Shown here: one piece after another, positions 1 to 8,458 of the stretch | How the letters are laid out: each line of letters starts with the position of its first letter | Numbering within the stretch: the first letter of the stretch is position 1 | NCBI GenBank assembly: GCA_046533095.1 | Contig: JAJQRA010000033.1 | Coordinates: 62,001-126,000 of the forward strand | DNA length: 64,000 bases | Origin: ZAX-1 sp046533095 | Lineage (GTDB): Bacteria > Bacillota > Clostridia > Lachnospirales > Lachnospiraceae | Direction: 5' to 3' | Notes under the pieces: model-generated | What the model was told of the DNA's origin: nothing | What the model saw: only the letters and a program-made list of their open reading frames with translations | Databases searched by the model: none | Translations under genes and position numbers: made by a program

Positions 1-540
1 AATCATGCCTGCTGTCTGGGCAGCATCTACAATAAAGCGTAGGTTATGGCTTTTGCAGATTAGCCCTATTTTTGAAATATCTACAACGTTTCCCGTTACA
101 TTTGATGCATGGGTACATACAATGCCAGCTGTATTGTGGCGGATTGCTTGTTCGATTTCATCATAGGAAATATTGCCTAATTCATCTGCTTTTATAATTG
201 TTAGGGTAATCCCTTGTTCTTCTAACCGGTAGAGGGGGCGGAGGACAGAGTTGTGTTCTATGGCGGTTGTTATGACATGATCGCCAGGGGAAAAGGAACC
301 GGCGATGGCTGTATTTAGGCTTTCGGTCGCATTTGCAGTAAAAGCCACTCTTTCTGGATTGTTAAGCCCAAAAAGATTGGCGATCTGCTCTCTTGTGGAA
401 TAGATGATACGCATACTGTTTAAAGAGGCTTCATGTGCACCCCTAGAAGCATTGCCTCCAGTTAAAATTGCCTGATAGACAGCCTGTGCTACAGCCGTTG
501 GCTTTTGCATGGTAGTGGCGGCGTTGTCAAAATAAATCAT
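1..540 (-). CDS. Cysteine desulfurase-family PLP enzyme (partial, C-terminus outside window)
   Basis: Only the first 180 residues are present; the gene runs off the left edge. It starts with YFDNAATT, the usual opening of NifS/Csd class V aminotransferases, and shows AIEHNS (active-site loop) and VDAAQTAG, whose Asp contacts the PLP pyridine nitrogen. The PLP lysine lies beyond the window. The enzyme would mobilise sulfur or selenium from cysteine or selenocysteine. Its ATG overlaps the yedF stop by 4 nt (ATGA), so it is translationally coupled to a selenium cluster; a selenium-delivery role is inferred from that context. Confidence 0.9.
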   Translation of the reverse strand, partial: MIYFDNAATTMQKPTAVAQAVYQAILTGGNASRGAHEASLNSMRIIYSTREQIANLFGLNNPERVAFTANATESLNTAIAGSFSPGDHVITTAIEHNSVLRPLYRLEEQGITLTIIKADELGNISYDEIEQAIRHNTAGIVCTHASNVTGNVVDISKIGLICKSHNLRFIVDAAQTAGMI

Positions 541-1184
541 GGTTTTAAAACTGTATCGGCATACAACATTTTTTCTACAATATCATACATATTTGTGATA
601 CCGCCTACTTTAAGTTTTTCGGTTAATTCATAGTAATTTAAGCATGTTCCGCATGTTAGTATTTCAACACCTTGCGCCTCTAAAGACCGTAAATCTTCAA
701 GGGAATCGGATTCCTCGCAAGTCAGTTTCGCTCCACCATTATAGCATAAAATAGTTTCCGGTAAAATTTCCTGCTGTGTAAGTGCATAGAAAAATCCCTT
801 TCTTAATACGGTTCCTAGTTCATCATTTCCGTGCCCCATCTTGTCGGAGCTAACTGCAACAATCGTATGCTTCCCCTTAAACCGAAGTTCATCTGCAGCC
901 GGTATGCAATCTACCTCCTGTGCAGTTGCTTCCTCTGCTTGGCCATTCGATAGAGCTTCACGCGATACATCAACGGTCATTAGAATTCGAAATTTTCCCT
1001 CTTCAAGTTTTGTTGAACTGACTGGATATTTTTTTTGCCCTGCCATTTTACTTAAATTTTGAACGGCAATCTCATTATCTACGAAAATTTCGATATCTCC
1101 ATTTTCTTTCATTTCTTTGATCGCATTTTTCGTTTTCACAACTGGGATTGGGCATGCATCCCCTATGGCATTTACTGTTATCAT
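537..1184 (-). CDS. yedF: Selenium metabolism protein YedF
   Basis: 215 residues, the usual two-domain YedF layout. Residues 1-70 form a TusA/SirA-like domain with the CPxP motif (DACPIPVVKTK, Cys11), and residues 105-215 form a DsrE-like domain with a CGTC pair near residues 178-181. Proteins of this family co-occur with selenium utilisation and are thought to carry sulfur or selenium as a persulfide-type intermediate; the exact reaction is not settled. The start is well supported by AAAGGAGG eight bases upstream. It lies between selD and the desulfurase gene on the same strand, fitting a Se-handling operon. Confidence 0.93.
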   Translation of the reverse strand: MITVNAIGDACPIPVVKTKNAIKEMKENGDIEIFVDNEIAVQNLSKMAGQKKYPVSSTKLEEGKFRILMTVDVSREALSNGQAEEATAQEVDCIPAADELRFKGKHTIVAVSSDKMGHGNDELGTVLRKGFFYALTQQEILPETILCYNGGAKLTCEESDSLEDLRSLEAQGVEILTCGTCLNYYELTEKLKVGGITNMYDIVEKMLYADTVLKP

Positions 1185-1312
1185 AAATAGTTCCTCCTTT
1201 ATCGACCTTCCTGATCGGCTATATCAAAATATTGAAATTCGTTTTTTATTACTGCAAATAGTCGTTGGCCTGTCCTGCAACACGATGCATGCACCAACCA
1301 ATGTTAGTGGGC

Positions 1313-1348
1313 TAGAAACGAATTGCAAACTAGAAGCGAATTGCAAAC
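1313..1348. repeat. 18-bp tandem repeat
   Basis: Two adjacent 18-bp copies (TAGAARCGAATTGCAAAC, one R difference) lie between selD and yedF. No function is apparent. It is one of many short local duplications in the intergenic DNA of this window. Confidence 0.85.
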
Positions 1349-1366
1349 AGGATTCATTTTATTTTG

Positions 1367-2404
1367 CTATACTACACTAATTTGAATTTCATTCTTATCA
1401 ACAAGTTCTTCTTTAATTATTTCTCCAACAATGCTAGCTGGCAATCCAGCTTTTATCAATTCTTTTTCTAGCATATCCGCTTCTTTTTTTTCAACAGCAA
1501 GCAACAGCCCGCCTGAGGTTTGAGGATCGAACAGGATTTCTTCCATTGAAAATGGGATATTCTGAAATGCAACATGGGGGGAAACGTGGTTGCGGTTTCG
1601 CTGTGCGGCTGCGGTAAGCAAAAATTCTCCTGCTAGATGGTACGCTTCATGAATATAGGGGATTTTTTTACTGTCAATGATGCAATGCAAGGAATTGCCC
1701 ATCATCTCAAGTAAATGCCCTAGAAAACCAAATCCGGTAACGTCGGTACATGCATGGACTTGATATTTTTTTAAAATTTCAGCACCATATTTATTTAATG
1801 TTGTCATAGAGGAAATTGCCTCATTCATTGCTTGTTTTGAGGCTTCGTTTACTCTTTCGGCGGTGCAGATAATTCCAACGCCAAGCTTTTTCGTTAAAAT
1901 AAGCTTGTCCCCAGGTTTCCCTCCTGTATTTGCAAGAATCTTGTTTGGGTGAATAATTCCTGTTACAGACAGTCCATATTTTACGCCTGTATCTGCAATG
2001 GAATGCCCTCCGGCAAGAAGTCCGCCCGCTTCTATTACTTTTTCGGCGCCACCTTGCATGATGATGCCCAAAATATTCAAATCCATCGTTTCAGGGAAGC
2101 ACACAATGTTTAATGCTGTTTTAACTTCACCTCCCATCGCATATATATCACTTAATGCATTTGTTGCCGCTATCTGCCCAAACACATATGGATCCTCAAC
2201 CATTGGTGGGAAAAAATCCAATGTCTGCACAATCGCCAGTTCATCTGTAAGGCGGTATACTGCTCCATCATCTTTACTGTCATAGCCAATTAATAGATTT
2301 TCATCTGGAGGTCCTTTTGGTAAATTTTCAAGCACACGGCTTAATATTCCCGGACCTAGTTTGGCAGTGCAGCCACCGCCAGTACAAAATGGTGTAGGTT
2401 TCAT
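1367..2404 (-). CDS. selD: Selenide, water dikinase (selenophosphate synthase)
   Basis: 345 residues. SelD makes selenophosphate from selenide and ATP, the selenium donor for selenocysteine tRNA, 2-selenouridine and Se-dependent molybdenum hydroxylases. The glycine-rich N-terminal loop GGGCTAKLGPG holds the catalytic Cys-x-x-Lys pair; it is Cys, not Sec. AIRS-type motifs follow (ALSDIYAMGG, GGHSIAD, DVTGFGFLGH, DPQTSGGLL). Translation could begin 17 codons further up, but AGGAGG nine bases before the ATG at 2404 fixes the start here, and the longer version would read into a dispersed repeat. The order is selD, yedF, desulfurase on one strand. Confidence 0.96.
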   Translation of the reverse strand: MKPTPFCTGGGCTAKLGPGILSRVLENLPKGPPDENLLIGYDSKDDGAVYRLTDELAIVQTLDFFPPMVEDPYVFGQIAATNALSDIYAMGGEVKTALNIVCFPETMDLNILGIIMQGGAEKVIEAGGLLAGGHSIADTGVKYGLSVTGIIHPNKILANTGGKPGDKLILTKKLGVGIICTAERVNEASKQAMNEAISSMTTLNKYGAEILKKYQVHACTDVTGFGFLGHLLEMMGNSLHCIIDSKKIPYIHEAYHLAGEFLLTAAAQRNRNHVSPHVAFQNIPFSMEEILFDPQTSGGLLLAVEKKEADMLEKELIKAGLPASIVGEIIKEELVDKNEIQISVV

Positions 2405-2423
2405 ATAAAACAACCTCCTAAAT

Positions 2424-2502
2424 GTTCCTATATTATAGTTTATCAGAAGCTGCAACGCAGATTCTGATAAAAAGGCACATTTTTTCGTGCCGTGAATCTA
2501 TA
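2424..2502 (-). repeat. Solitary inverted copy of the 96-bp repeat found at 17.0 kb
   Basis: Read on the minus strand, this stretch matches most of the 96-bp tandem unit at 17041-17328, including the GGCAC/GTGCC hairpin and the longer palindrome with TTATCAGAA and TTCTGATAA arms. It sits directly upstream of the selD ribosome site, so it would be in the selD leader if transcription starts further up. The arms here differ from the 17-kb copies in positions that keep the pairing, which suggests the fold is retained. Confidence 0.85.
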
Positions 2503-2503
2503 C

Positions 2504-2549
2504 TTATTTGTTTTTGCTTCTAGCTGTGTCGTGAAAGATTTGTAAGCCT
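2504..2549. repeat. Duplicated 3' end of the RNase G gene
   Basis: This segment repeats the last coding bases of the neighbouring RNase gene (2571-2616). About 24 bases are identical, then AAAGATTTGT is shared after a divergent patch. The offset is 67 bp. It lies just after the gene's stop codon and is probably a relic of a local tandem duplication. Confidence 0.8.
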
Positions 2550-2566
2550 TCTATCTTATTTATTTC

Positions 2567-3781
2567 TTATTTATTTGTTTTTGCTTCTAGCTGTTCTGCC
2601 AAAGATTTGTGAATCTTTTTGCGGGTTAGTTCAACTAGATTTAATTTTGTCATATCCACAACTTGAACTGGAACAGGGTCGGCTTTTGTTTCAGCCCTTA
2701 AGGTATCCATCAACATTTTTTTTGCTTCTTTCTCTATTAAATCTATAAAATCAACTACAATAATGCCAGAAATATTGCGTAGCCTTAGCTGATATGCAAG
2801 TTCTCTTGCAGCTTCTAGGTTGATCTTTAAATAATGTTCCTGTGGATTTTTTTTTGCTACACTTTTTCCGCTGTTTACATCAATTACAGTCAAAGCTTCT
2901 GTCGGCTGTATCACCAGATAGGCCCCGGATTTCAACCAGACACGTTCTTTCAGTGCATTTTCTACATGACTGGAAAGTCCATAGAGGTTTAACAGTGTTA
3001 CTTTAGGGTCATCGTAAAAGGTCAGTTTCTCTAGGTCAATACGCTGTTTTTCATTTAAAAAACTACTCATTTCATCATATAGCGTCCTATCATCTGTTAG
3101 TACAGAATCCAAAGAATCCGTATGGATATTTTGTAAATAGTTTAAATAACCTATCTGTTCTTCGTAAAGGCGTGAAAAACAGGTTCGATATTTCGCTGTT
3201 TCAAGAAGATGCAGCAACACTTGCTTTAAGTGCTTAAACTCTGCTTTAATCTGTTCTTCTTCTGCCTTGGCGGCATTCGTGCGGACAACGAAGCCAAATC
3301 TATCTTCTTTTAAGGGGAGCATCATAGAATGGATACGTTCTCGTTCGACTGCCGTCATTTTCTTGGAAATACCAAGCTTTGTATTCCCTGTTGTCAAAAC
3401 AATGTATTTTCCGGTGATGTTAATGTTTGTTGTAACCCTTGGTGGTTTCGTTTTCATGCTTTCTTTTATAACTTGAACGACAACCTCATCTCCTTGTACG
3501 AGTTTTGGACTGTTTATTTTCTTTACAAAGATGGCAGGTTCATATTTTTCATATTCTTCTAAAGGGTAATAGCAAATATGGCCAGGGGAAATTTCGATAA
3601 AGGCAGCATTTAAGTTTTTCACAATATCTTTGACACGCCCTACATAAATATTCCCTAAAATACTTTTTTGTTCTTTCGGTTCACAGGAAACTTCAAGAAG
3701 TGTATTGCCCTCATAAAGTGCGCAGGCGGTGTATAGCCTATCGGCTCGTGTTAGATTTGTAATGATAAGCTTTTGTTTCAA
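2567..3781 (-). CDS. rng: Ribonuclease E/G family endoribonuclease
   Basis: 404 residues, an RNase G-type enzyme that cleaves single-stranded, AU-rich RNA. An S1-like RNA-binding region at residues 35-110 (GNIYVGRVKDI, NAAFIEI) precedes the catalytic core. The two metal-binding aspartates are visible in TVIDVNSGKS and IIVVDFIDL. The zinc-link CPxCxG seen in E. coli RNase E is absent; the protein ends shortly after LTRKKIHKSL, as in other short clostridial versions. The start is TTG, overlapping the upstream stop as TTGA. It follows the DUF2344 and radical-SAM genes, a common clostridial order next to ribosomal protein L21/L27 genes. Confidence 0.93.
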   Translation of the reverse strand: MKQKLIITNLTRADRLYTACALYEGNTLLEVSCEPKEQKSILGNIYVGRVKDIVKNLNAAFIEISPGHICYYPLEEYEKYEPAIFVKKINSPKLVQGDEVVVQVIKESMKTKPPRVTTNINITGKYIVLTTGNTKLGISKKMTAVERERIHSMMLPLKEDRFGFVVRTNAAKAEEEQIKAEFKHLKQVLLHLLETAKYRTCFSRLYEEQIGYLNYLQNIHTDSLDSVLTDDRTLYDEMSSFLNEKQRIDLEKLTFYDDPKVTLLNLYGLSSHVENALKERVWLKSGAYLVIQPTEALTVIDVNSGKSVAKKNPQEHYLKINLEAARELAYQLRLRNISGIIVVDFIDLIEKEAKKMLMDTLRAETKADPVPVQVVDMTKLNLVELTRKKIHKSLAEQLEAKTNK

Positions 3782-4665
3782 TTATCCTCTCCTGTTTTCA
3801 TACTGTCATTTCGTGTAGGGGTATCATGTCCAAATTCCCCTAAGGGAATCAGCTTTTCATTTGCATCAAGTCCATAGACTTCATTTCTGTGTATTTGCAA
3901 GGCAAGTGGGTCATAGGCTTTATTACAGAACGTAAAAAATGCCTCTAAAACAAGCTCTGGTTTTACATTATCGGTACTTCCAGCGCATACTTTTAAGAAA
4001 AAAGCGGGAGTTTCTTCTGAAAATACTCTTATATCATGATTTAATATACTATGGTTTAATGTATTGATGCCTAATGTATCAGCGTTTAATTTATGATGGG
4101 TTAATGTATTAAGATTTAGTGTGCTATACTTTAATGTATTATCTTGTGATAGGTCAATGGCATTTAGTTGATAGATTAAGCCTTTTAAATCTATCATTTT
4201 TTCACTTTTTTTCGTTTTCTTTGTTATGATAATTTCAGCTTGGTCATTATAAAAGGAATTTAATGAATCAGCGAGTTCAGAAAATGAAAATGGATTTTCA
4301 TAACCCTCTTTAAAATATATCGTATAATCCGCCCCTGCAACTAGCGACATGGCATTTTTTGCATTATCTGGCAGCTGCTTATATTCAAGTATACGGACGC
4401 CATCTACCATAACCTCATTTAAGTCCTTGATGGCTTTCGTGGAATCCATTAACGTATTTACTTCAATGTCCAAATATTCGCCATCACTGGTGATTCCAAC
4501 GCCAAGTGGGGCGGCAAATGACATAATCTGATGTGGGCTGTACCCGGCAGAATACGCAATGTCTATCTTGGCACGCCGCATACATTTTTGAAAGTAGCGC
4601 ATCATATCCAAGTGTCCGATAAATCTCATATTACCATATTTTTGAAATTTAATTCTTATGTTCAA
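3778..4665 (-). CDS. Radical SAM-linked protein, DUF2344/TIGR03936 type
   Basis: About 295 residues. The N-terminus (RIKFQKYGNMRFIGHLD) and SAGYSPHQIMSFAAPLG are hallmarks of this family, which is encoded beside a B12-binding radical SAM protein and whose role is unknown. The stretch around residues 175-215 is an unusual low-complexity insert rich in Asn-Thr-Leu (NTL, LNLNTL, GINTLNHSILN) made of degenerate DNA repeats. The GTG at 4674 abuts the Shine-Dalgarno site, so the TTG at 4665, seven bases after GGGAGG, is preferred. It overlaps rng by 4 nt. Confidence 0.88.
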   Translation of the reverse strand: MNIRIKFQKYGNMRFIGHLDMMRYFQKCMRRAKIDIAYSAGYSPHQIMSFAAPLGVGITSDGEYLDIEVNTLMDSTKAIKDLNEVMVDGVRILEYKQLPDNAKNAMSLVAGADYTIYFKEGYENPFSFSELADSLNSFYNDQAEIIITKKTKKSEKMIDLKGLIYQLNAIDLSQDNTLKYSTLNLNTLTHHKLNADTLGINTLNHSILNHDIRVFSEETPAFFLKVCAGSTDNVKPELVLEAFFTFCNKAYDPLALQIHRNEVYGLDANEKLIPLGEFGHDTPTRNDSMKTGEDN

Positions 4666-4691
4666 AGCAGACACCTCCCCCGTCTTTGTAG

Positions 4692-6551
4692 CTAGTCTCT
4701 ATTTTCAAAGCAGATGCCACCTCCAAATTCGATTGCACCACAACCGGAACATGCTATCTTGCAGTTTGGCGTAACCGTTTCATTTTCTGCCTGCATCCAT
4801 TCCTGTTTTAAAAATTCTTTGGAAACGCCGCAATCTATAAAATCCCAAGGTAGAAGCTCCTCCATATCACGTTGACGGCTTGTATAAAAGTCAATCGAAA
4901 GGCCTGCATCAGAAAATGCTTTTTGCCATTTTTCATTATCAAAATATTCGCTCCATGCATCAAATAGGCAACCGTTTCTATATGCATTTAAAATCACTTG
5001 TCCGACTCGTCTGTCCCCTCTTGCAAATGCACCCTCTAGTTGGGATACATCTGCTTCATGCCAGTTATAGCGTAGGCTCTTTTTATTTAGTTGTCCATTC
5101 ATTTCTTCTCTTACCACGTTGACCCGCTCTAAAAATTCTTCCTTTGTGCACATCGGCACCCATTGAAAAGGGGTAAATGGCTTGGGTACAAAAAAGGAGG
5201 TGCTCATGGTAATCTGACATTTTCCATTTCGTTCCTCTTTTGGAATTTCATAGTAACGGCGGGCGATTTTATCTGCAAGTTGTGGAATCTGGCGGATATC
5301 TTCCGTAGTTTCCGTCGGAAGCCCTAGCATGAAATATAGTTTTACTTTTTGCCAACCACCCTCAAATGCCTTTTTTGCGCCATCTAATATTGTGTCTTCT
5401 GTCAGTCCTTTGTTGATTACATCACGCATTCTTTGAGAACCTGCCTCCGGTGCGAACGTAAGGCTGCTTTTTCTCACATCTTGTACTTTTTTCATCATAT
5501 CTAGGGAAAATGCATCAATACGCAAGGATGGCAAGGAAATATTAATTCCATTTTGACTACATTCTTCTATTAAATAGTCAAGCAATTCCTGGAGTTTGGA
5601 ATAGTCGCTTGAACTTAAGGAACTCAAGGAAATTTCCTCGTGTCCGGTATTGTTTAACATATCTTTGGCATATTGCTTTAGCATTTTTATATCACGTTCC
5701 CTTGTCGGGCGATAAATCATTCCGGCTTGACAAAAACGGCAACCACGAATACACCCTCGCTGAATTTCAAGCACAACACGATCTTGTGCAACCTTAATAA
5801 ATGGAACAAGGGGGGCGTGTGGATAAGAAGTATTGGTTAGATCCATTTGGATTTCTTTTTTTACAACCGTTGGCGTGGCAGGATTTTTAGGTTCAAACGA
5901 GCGAAGCGTCCCATTTTCTTTATAAGCCGCCTCATAGCAGGACGGAACATAGATGCCGGGTAGACACGCGGCTTTTTCTAAAAACTGCTGACGGGGCATT
6001 CCTTTTTCTTTACAGTCTTTGTATAAGTCAAACAAATCGTTGTAACGTGTTTCGCCCTCTCCAATGTAAAATAAATCAAAAAAATCTGCAATCGGCTCCG
6101 GATTATAAGTGCAAGGTCCGCCACCGATTACAAGCGTATCACCGTCTTTCCTATCTTTTGAAAGTAGGGGGATTTGGCTAAGGTCTAAAATCTGTAAAAT
6201 ATTGGTATAGCACATTTCATATTGTATGGTTATGGCCAGAAAATCCATTTCACAAACCTTTGACTGCGTTTCTAAGGTAAACAAGGGGATATCCTGATCC
6301 TTCATTATTTTATGGAGGTCAACCCAAGGGGAGTAGACACGTTCGCAGTATACGTCTTCACGTTTGTTAAACATATCATATAAAATCTGTATCCCAAGAT
6401 GCGACATGCCGATCTCGTAGACATCCGGAAAACATATCGCAATCCGAATGTCTATCTTGTCAAGCGGTTTCTTTATCATATTAAGCTCATTGCCTATATA
6501 ACGGGCAGGTTTATCTATTGTAAGCAAAATCTCATCTGATAGTGTATTCAT
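4692..6551 (-). CDS. B12-binding-domain radical SAM protein (TIGR03960 type)
   Basis: About 619 residues. The N-terminal half resembles the cobalamin-binding part of this family (ICFPDVYEIGMSHLGIQIL). The radical SAM core carries CIRGCRFC, the CxxxCxxC that binds the SAM-type 4Fe-4S cluster. The substrate is unknown; the family is nearly always paired with the DUF2344 gene that follows 17 bp downstream. The C-terminus has CKIACSGCG, a possible extra metal site. Upstream in-frame codons exist, but AAGGAG seven bases before the ATG at 6551 fixes the start at MNTLSDEILL. Confidence 0.93.
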   Translation of the reverse strand: MNTLSDEILLTIDKPARYIGNELNMIKKPLDKIDIRIAICFPDVYEIGMSHLGIQILYDMFNKREDVYCERVYSPWVDLHKIMKDQDIPLFTLETQSKVCEMDFLAITIQYEMCYTNILQILDLSQIPLLSKDRKDGDTLVIGGGPCTYNPEPIADFFDLFYIGEGETRYNDLFDLYKDCKEKGMPRQQFLEKAACLPGIYVPSCYEAAYKENGTLRSFEPKNPATPTVVKKEIQMDLTNTSYPHAPLVPFIKVAQDRVVLEIQRGCIRGCRFCQAGMIYRPTRERDIKMLKQYAKDMLNNTGHEEISLSSLSSSDYSKLQELLDYLIEECSQNGINISLPSLRIDAFSLDMMKKVQDVRKSSLTFAPEAGSQRMRDVINKGLTEDTILDGAKKAFEGGWQKVKLYFMLGLPTETTEDIRQIPQLADKIARRYYEIPKEERNGKCQITMSTSFFVPKPFTPFQWVPMCTKEEFLERVNVVREEMNGQLNKKSLRYNWHEADVSQLEGAFARGDRRVGQVILNAYRNGCLFDAWSEYFDNEKWQKAFSDAGLSIDFYTSRQRDMEELLPWDFIDCGVSKEFLKQEWMQAENETVTPNCKIACSGCGAIEFGGGICFENRD

Positions 6552-6648
6552 TTTATAGCTCCTTCGCATGGAACACCACATGTAATTATTTCGTATATCT
6601 TGCGTTATTAGGAGTACAAAATAGTTACAGTCGCATTTCCTTTGCCAC

Positions 6649-6752
6649 ATTATATCATGATGATTACATCATCACGATAGCCTCCGGCGGATGCACATTT
6701 CGCTTCGCTCGGCGCGATATAAAGTTCGATTTGCTCACATTATATCATAGTT
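6649..6752. repeat. Direct repeats in the radical-SAM upstream region
   Basis: CACATTATATCAT occurs twice, about 88 bp apart, bracketing a GC-richer patch. The right copy overlaps the 3' end of the next gene, so this may be another local duplication of a gene end. No promoter could be assigned with confidence. Confidence 0.5.
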
Positions 6753-7039
6753 TTAATTAATTGTATAATATTTTCGAAATGAATTGTATCCTGTATTCTC
6801 TCTACGATGATATCTGTTTTGTATTTATAAATGTCGATATTAAGTTGATCGCAATAGACAAAAGCTGCGAAAATAACAATGGCGATGAATGCTTTTAGTT
6901 TAAATATACCAGTATTTATGCCATATTCAATCTCCTGTTCACCAAAATCTATGTTTTGATCCTGCATCTGCTGCGTACCAAAAGACGCTCGCACTTCATC
7001 TACATAACGTCTGCGTTCCTCAATGCTTTTTCCTGTCAT
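6740..7039 (-). CDS. Small single-pass membrane protein of unknown function
   Basis: 99 residues. A charged N-terminal half (RRRYVDEVRASFG) is followed by one hydrophobic segment at about residues 46-62 (LKAFIAIVIFAAFVY) and a charged tail. GGAG lies eight bases before the ATG. The protein was not recognised. It resembles the short membrane proteins often found beside the radical-SAM/rng block in Lachnospiraceae, but no function can be assigned. Confidence 0.65.
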   Translation of the reverse strand: MTGKSIEERRRYVDEVRASFGTQQMQDQNIDFGEQEIEYGINTGIFKLKAFIAIVIFAAFVYCDQLNIDIYKYKTDIIVERIQDTIHFENIIQLIKTMI

Positions 7040-7060
7040 AAGATAAGCTCCAATCTTCTT

Positions 7061-7152
7061 TGAATTTTCGTCCGATTTTACCTATAAAACGAAAATAGGT
7101 TACATAAAAATATTATGTGAACCTATCTGTTGAACTTTCGTTCGATTTTGTC
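7061..7152. repeat. Hairpin flanked by direct repeats
   Basis: A near-perfect 13-bp hairpin (7095-7126, arms ATAGGTTACATAA and TTATGTGAACCTAT) is flanked by imperfect direct repeats (GAAYTTTCGTYCGATTTT at 7061 and 7131). It lies upstream of the small membrane protein gene. It could be a terminator or attenuator; there is no clear T-tract. Confidence 0.55.
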
Positions 7153-7348
7153 ATATTTAAATTTATGTTTTAATTATCATCTTATGACATATATATGATA
7201 GTTCTTTTCACTCATTTTATCTGGTTCTAACGCTTCTCTATTTTTCAATATTTGCATGGTTTTCCTACGAAAACGATTGCACTTCATTTTATATATGGAA
7301 ATATGTTGGGGAACACCGTTGTCGCCAAGGTCAAGCCTACGCTCTTGC

Positions 7349-7372
7349 AGGATCCACCCTCGCGCGGGAACG
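7349..7372. CRISPR. Highly degenerate CRISPR repeat relic
   Basis: GGATCCACCCTCGCGCGGGAAC resembles the repeats at 7586-7735 but is shorter and diverged. It is about 240 bp from the next copy, off the 61-bp register. It may be the oldest, distal end of the relic array. Confidence 0.35.
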
Positions 7373-7439
7373 GAAAACATTTGTTCTTTCTGTTCTTCTT
7401 TAGAATATAAACAAGCCTCCAATTTTTGCATATTAATTA

Positions 7440-7475
7440 TATATCAAATCTAGTAGTATATCCTTTTAAATGGTT
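7440..7475 (-). pseudogene. 3' scrap of a paralogue of the gene at 8459-8644
   Basis: On the minus strand this encodes LKGYTTRFDI followed by a stop, nearly the same ending as the small protein at 8459-8644 (TTRFDI). About 22 bases are shared at DNA level (TATATCAAATCTAGT core). Nothing upstream of it is preserved, so it is a duplicated or truncated gene end. Confidence 0.6.
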
Positions 7476-7585
7476 CTGCCATAAATTCCCCTAATAGTTT
7501 GTCAATTATAATCCCATTAATATCAAATGTATCCGACAAAGCGTCTATCTATAGCTTACCTTGGTACTCGGATGCAAAACGATTA

Positions 7586-7735
7586 GGCTCACCACGCTCG
7601 TGCGGGAACACAAGAAATGGCAAACAAACTATGAAATTAATTTAGGATCACCACCGCTCGTGCGGGGAACGCCCAAAATTTTGGTATTGATATGCGTAGG
7701 TTTTTAGATCACCACCGCTCGTGCGGGGAACGCCC
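7586..7735 (-). CRISPR. Relic type I-E-like CRISPR mini-array (3 repeats, 2 spacers)
   Basis: Three repeats end at 7609, 7670 and 7731, giving an exact 61-bp period, as expected for 28-29-bp repeats plus 32-33-bp spacers. The two right-hand repeats are almost identical (GATCACCACCGCTCGTGCGG then GGAAC); the left one has lost bases. Read on the minus strand they start GTTCCCCGC, the type I-E signature with a GC-rich hairpin. The degenerate repeat is at the left, so the leader would be at the right, near 7740. No cas gene lies in the window, so this is an orphan or remnant. Confidence 0.75.
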
Positions 7736-7784
7736 GTTTCATCATTTCAACAAGTCCCTTTTGGTACTTTAAGCTATCTTTTTT

Positions 7785-8021
7785 CTAATACCATGCCTGA
7801 ATAAAGCTAGGCGGAAAATTTTGTTCATCTATGCACTTAATTATAGCCCTTGTTGCCTTAAAGGCATATCTTCCAGATCTGTCACTGTCTGGCTTTGTCA
7901 ATATTTCCGCTTCATGATCGCCTATATTCACAAGTATTTCTCCGTACGCCCCTTTACCATCGGGCTGATAAAAGTATATAACATAGTCTTCGTTTACTTC
8001 TTTAAGTTTTAGCCTGTTCAT
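7785..8021 (-). CDS. Small conserved-looking protein of unknown function
   Basis: 78 residues (starts MNRLKLKEVNEDYVIYFYQP), soluble, with even codon use and an AAAGGA site about ten bases before the ATG. Nothing identifies a domain. It stands alone between the CRISPR relic and IS110 remains. The sequence looks like a genuine short gene rather than a shadow, but function is unknown. Confidence 0.6.
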   Translation of the reverse strand: MNRLKLKEVNEDYVIYFYQPDGKGAYGEILVNIGDHEAEILTKPDSDRSGRYAFKATRAIIKCIDEQNFPPSFIQAWY

Positions 8022-8109
8022 AGTAACTCACATTCCTTTCGTTTCGCTTAGGCACAAGCCAGTCATGAAATAGCTTGTTTGTGCTTCCACTACGTTTCTA
8101 TTTCTGTTA

Positions 8110-8332
8110 AACTTTCCTTAAGCAGATATACTACAGGGTACGGGGGTAAGTAGAATGGTTTCCCTTATGTTCGGAATCAAGTCCTCATAGCAACATGTGC
8201 CGACTACCTTTTCAAGCACAAACAAGTGTCGCCATGAACACGTAGCCTAATCAGTGCCAAAACAGTTCCTTAGGTCTTTCTTTGCTGGGTAGCTAGCCAA
8301 TGTCTGCTTCTATTCTTAAGGAAGGTTGTTTT
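8110..8332 (+). ncRNA. IS110-type left non-coding end; possible bridge-RNA region (relic)
   Basis: About 220 bp directly upstream of an IS110-family transposase start carries no ORF. It is bracketed by a 13-bp inverted repeat (AACTTTCCTTAAG at 8110, CTTAAGGAAGGTT at 8315). IS110 elements are known to encode a structured bridge RNA in this non-coding end. Whether this copy still makes one is inference, and its transposase is truncated. Confidence 0.4.
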
Positions 8333-8446
8333 ATGCTGCCTATCAAGCACTTTGTCTGCTGCGGTATGGATGTCCACAAGAAATTCGTTGTCGCTACCAT
8401 TGCCGCTGCAGACTTCTGTGGCGTCACTACTTATAAAAAGAAGTGA
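8333..8446 (+). pseudogene. IS110-family transposase, N-terminal fragment
   Basis: 37 codons then a stop. The sequence CGMDVHKKFVVATI is the start of the DEDD (RuvC-like) domain of IS110 transposases and holds the first catalytic Asp. A full protein is about 400 residues, so nearly all of the catalytic and Tnp domains are gone. The ribosome site GAAGG precedes the ATG. The junction with unrelated DNA is at about 8446. Confidence 0.85.
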
Positions 8447-8458
8447 CCCGCCACCTAA

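Noticed and set aside
7177..7431. 84-codon minus-strand ORF
   Set aside because: It runs through CRISPR-like repeat relics, has no ribosome site and its protein has no sensible composition.
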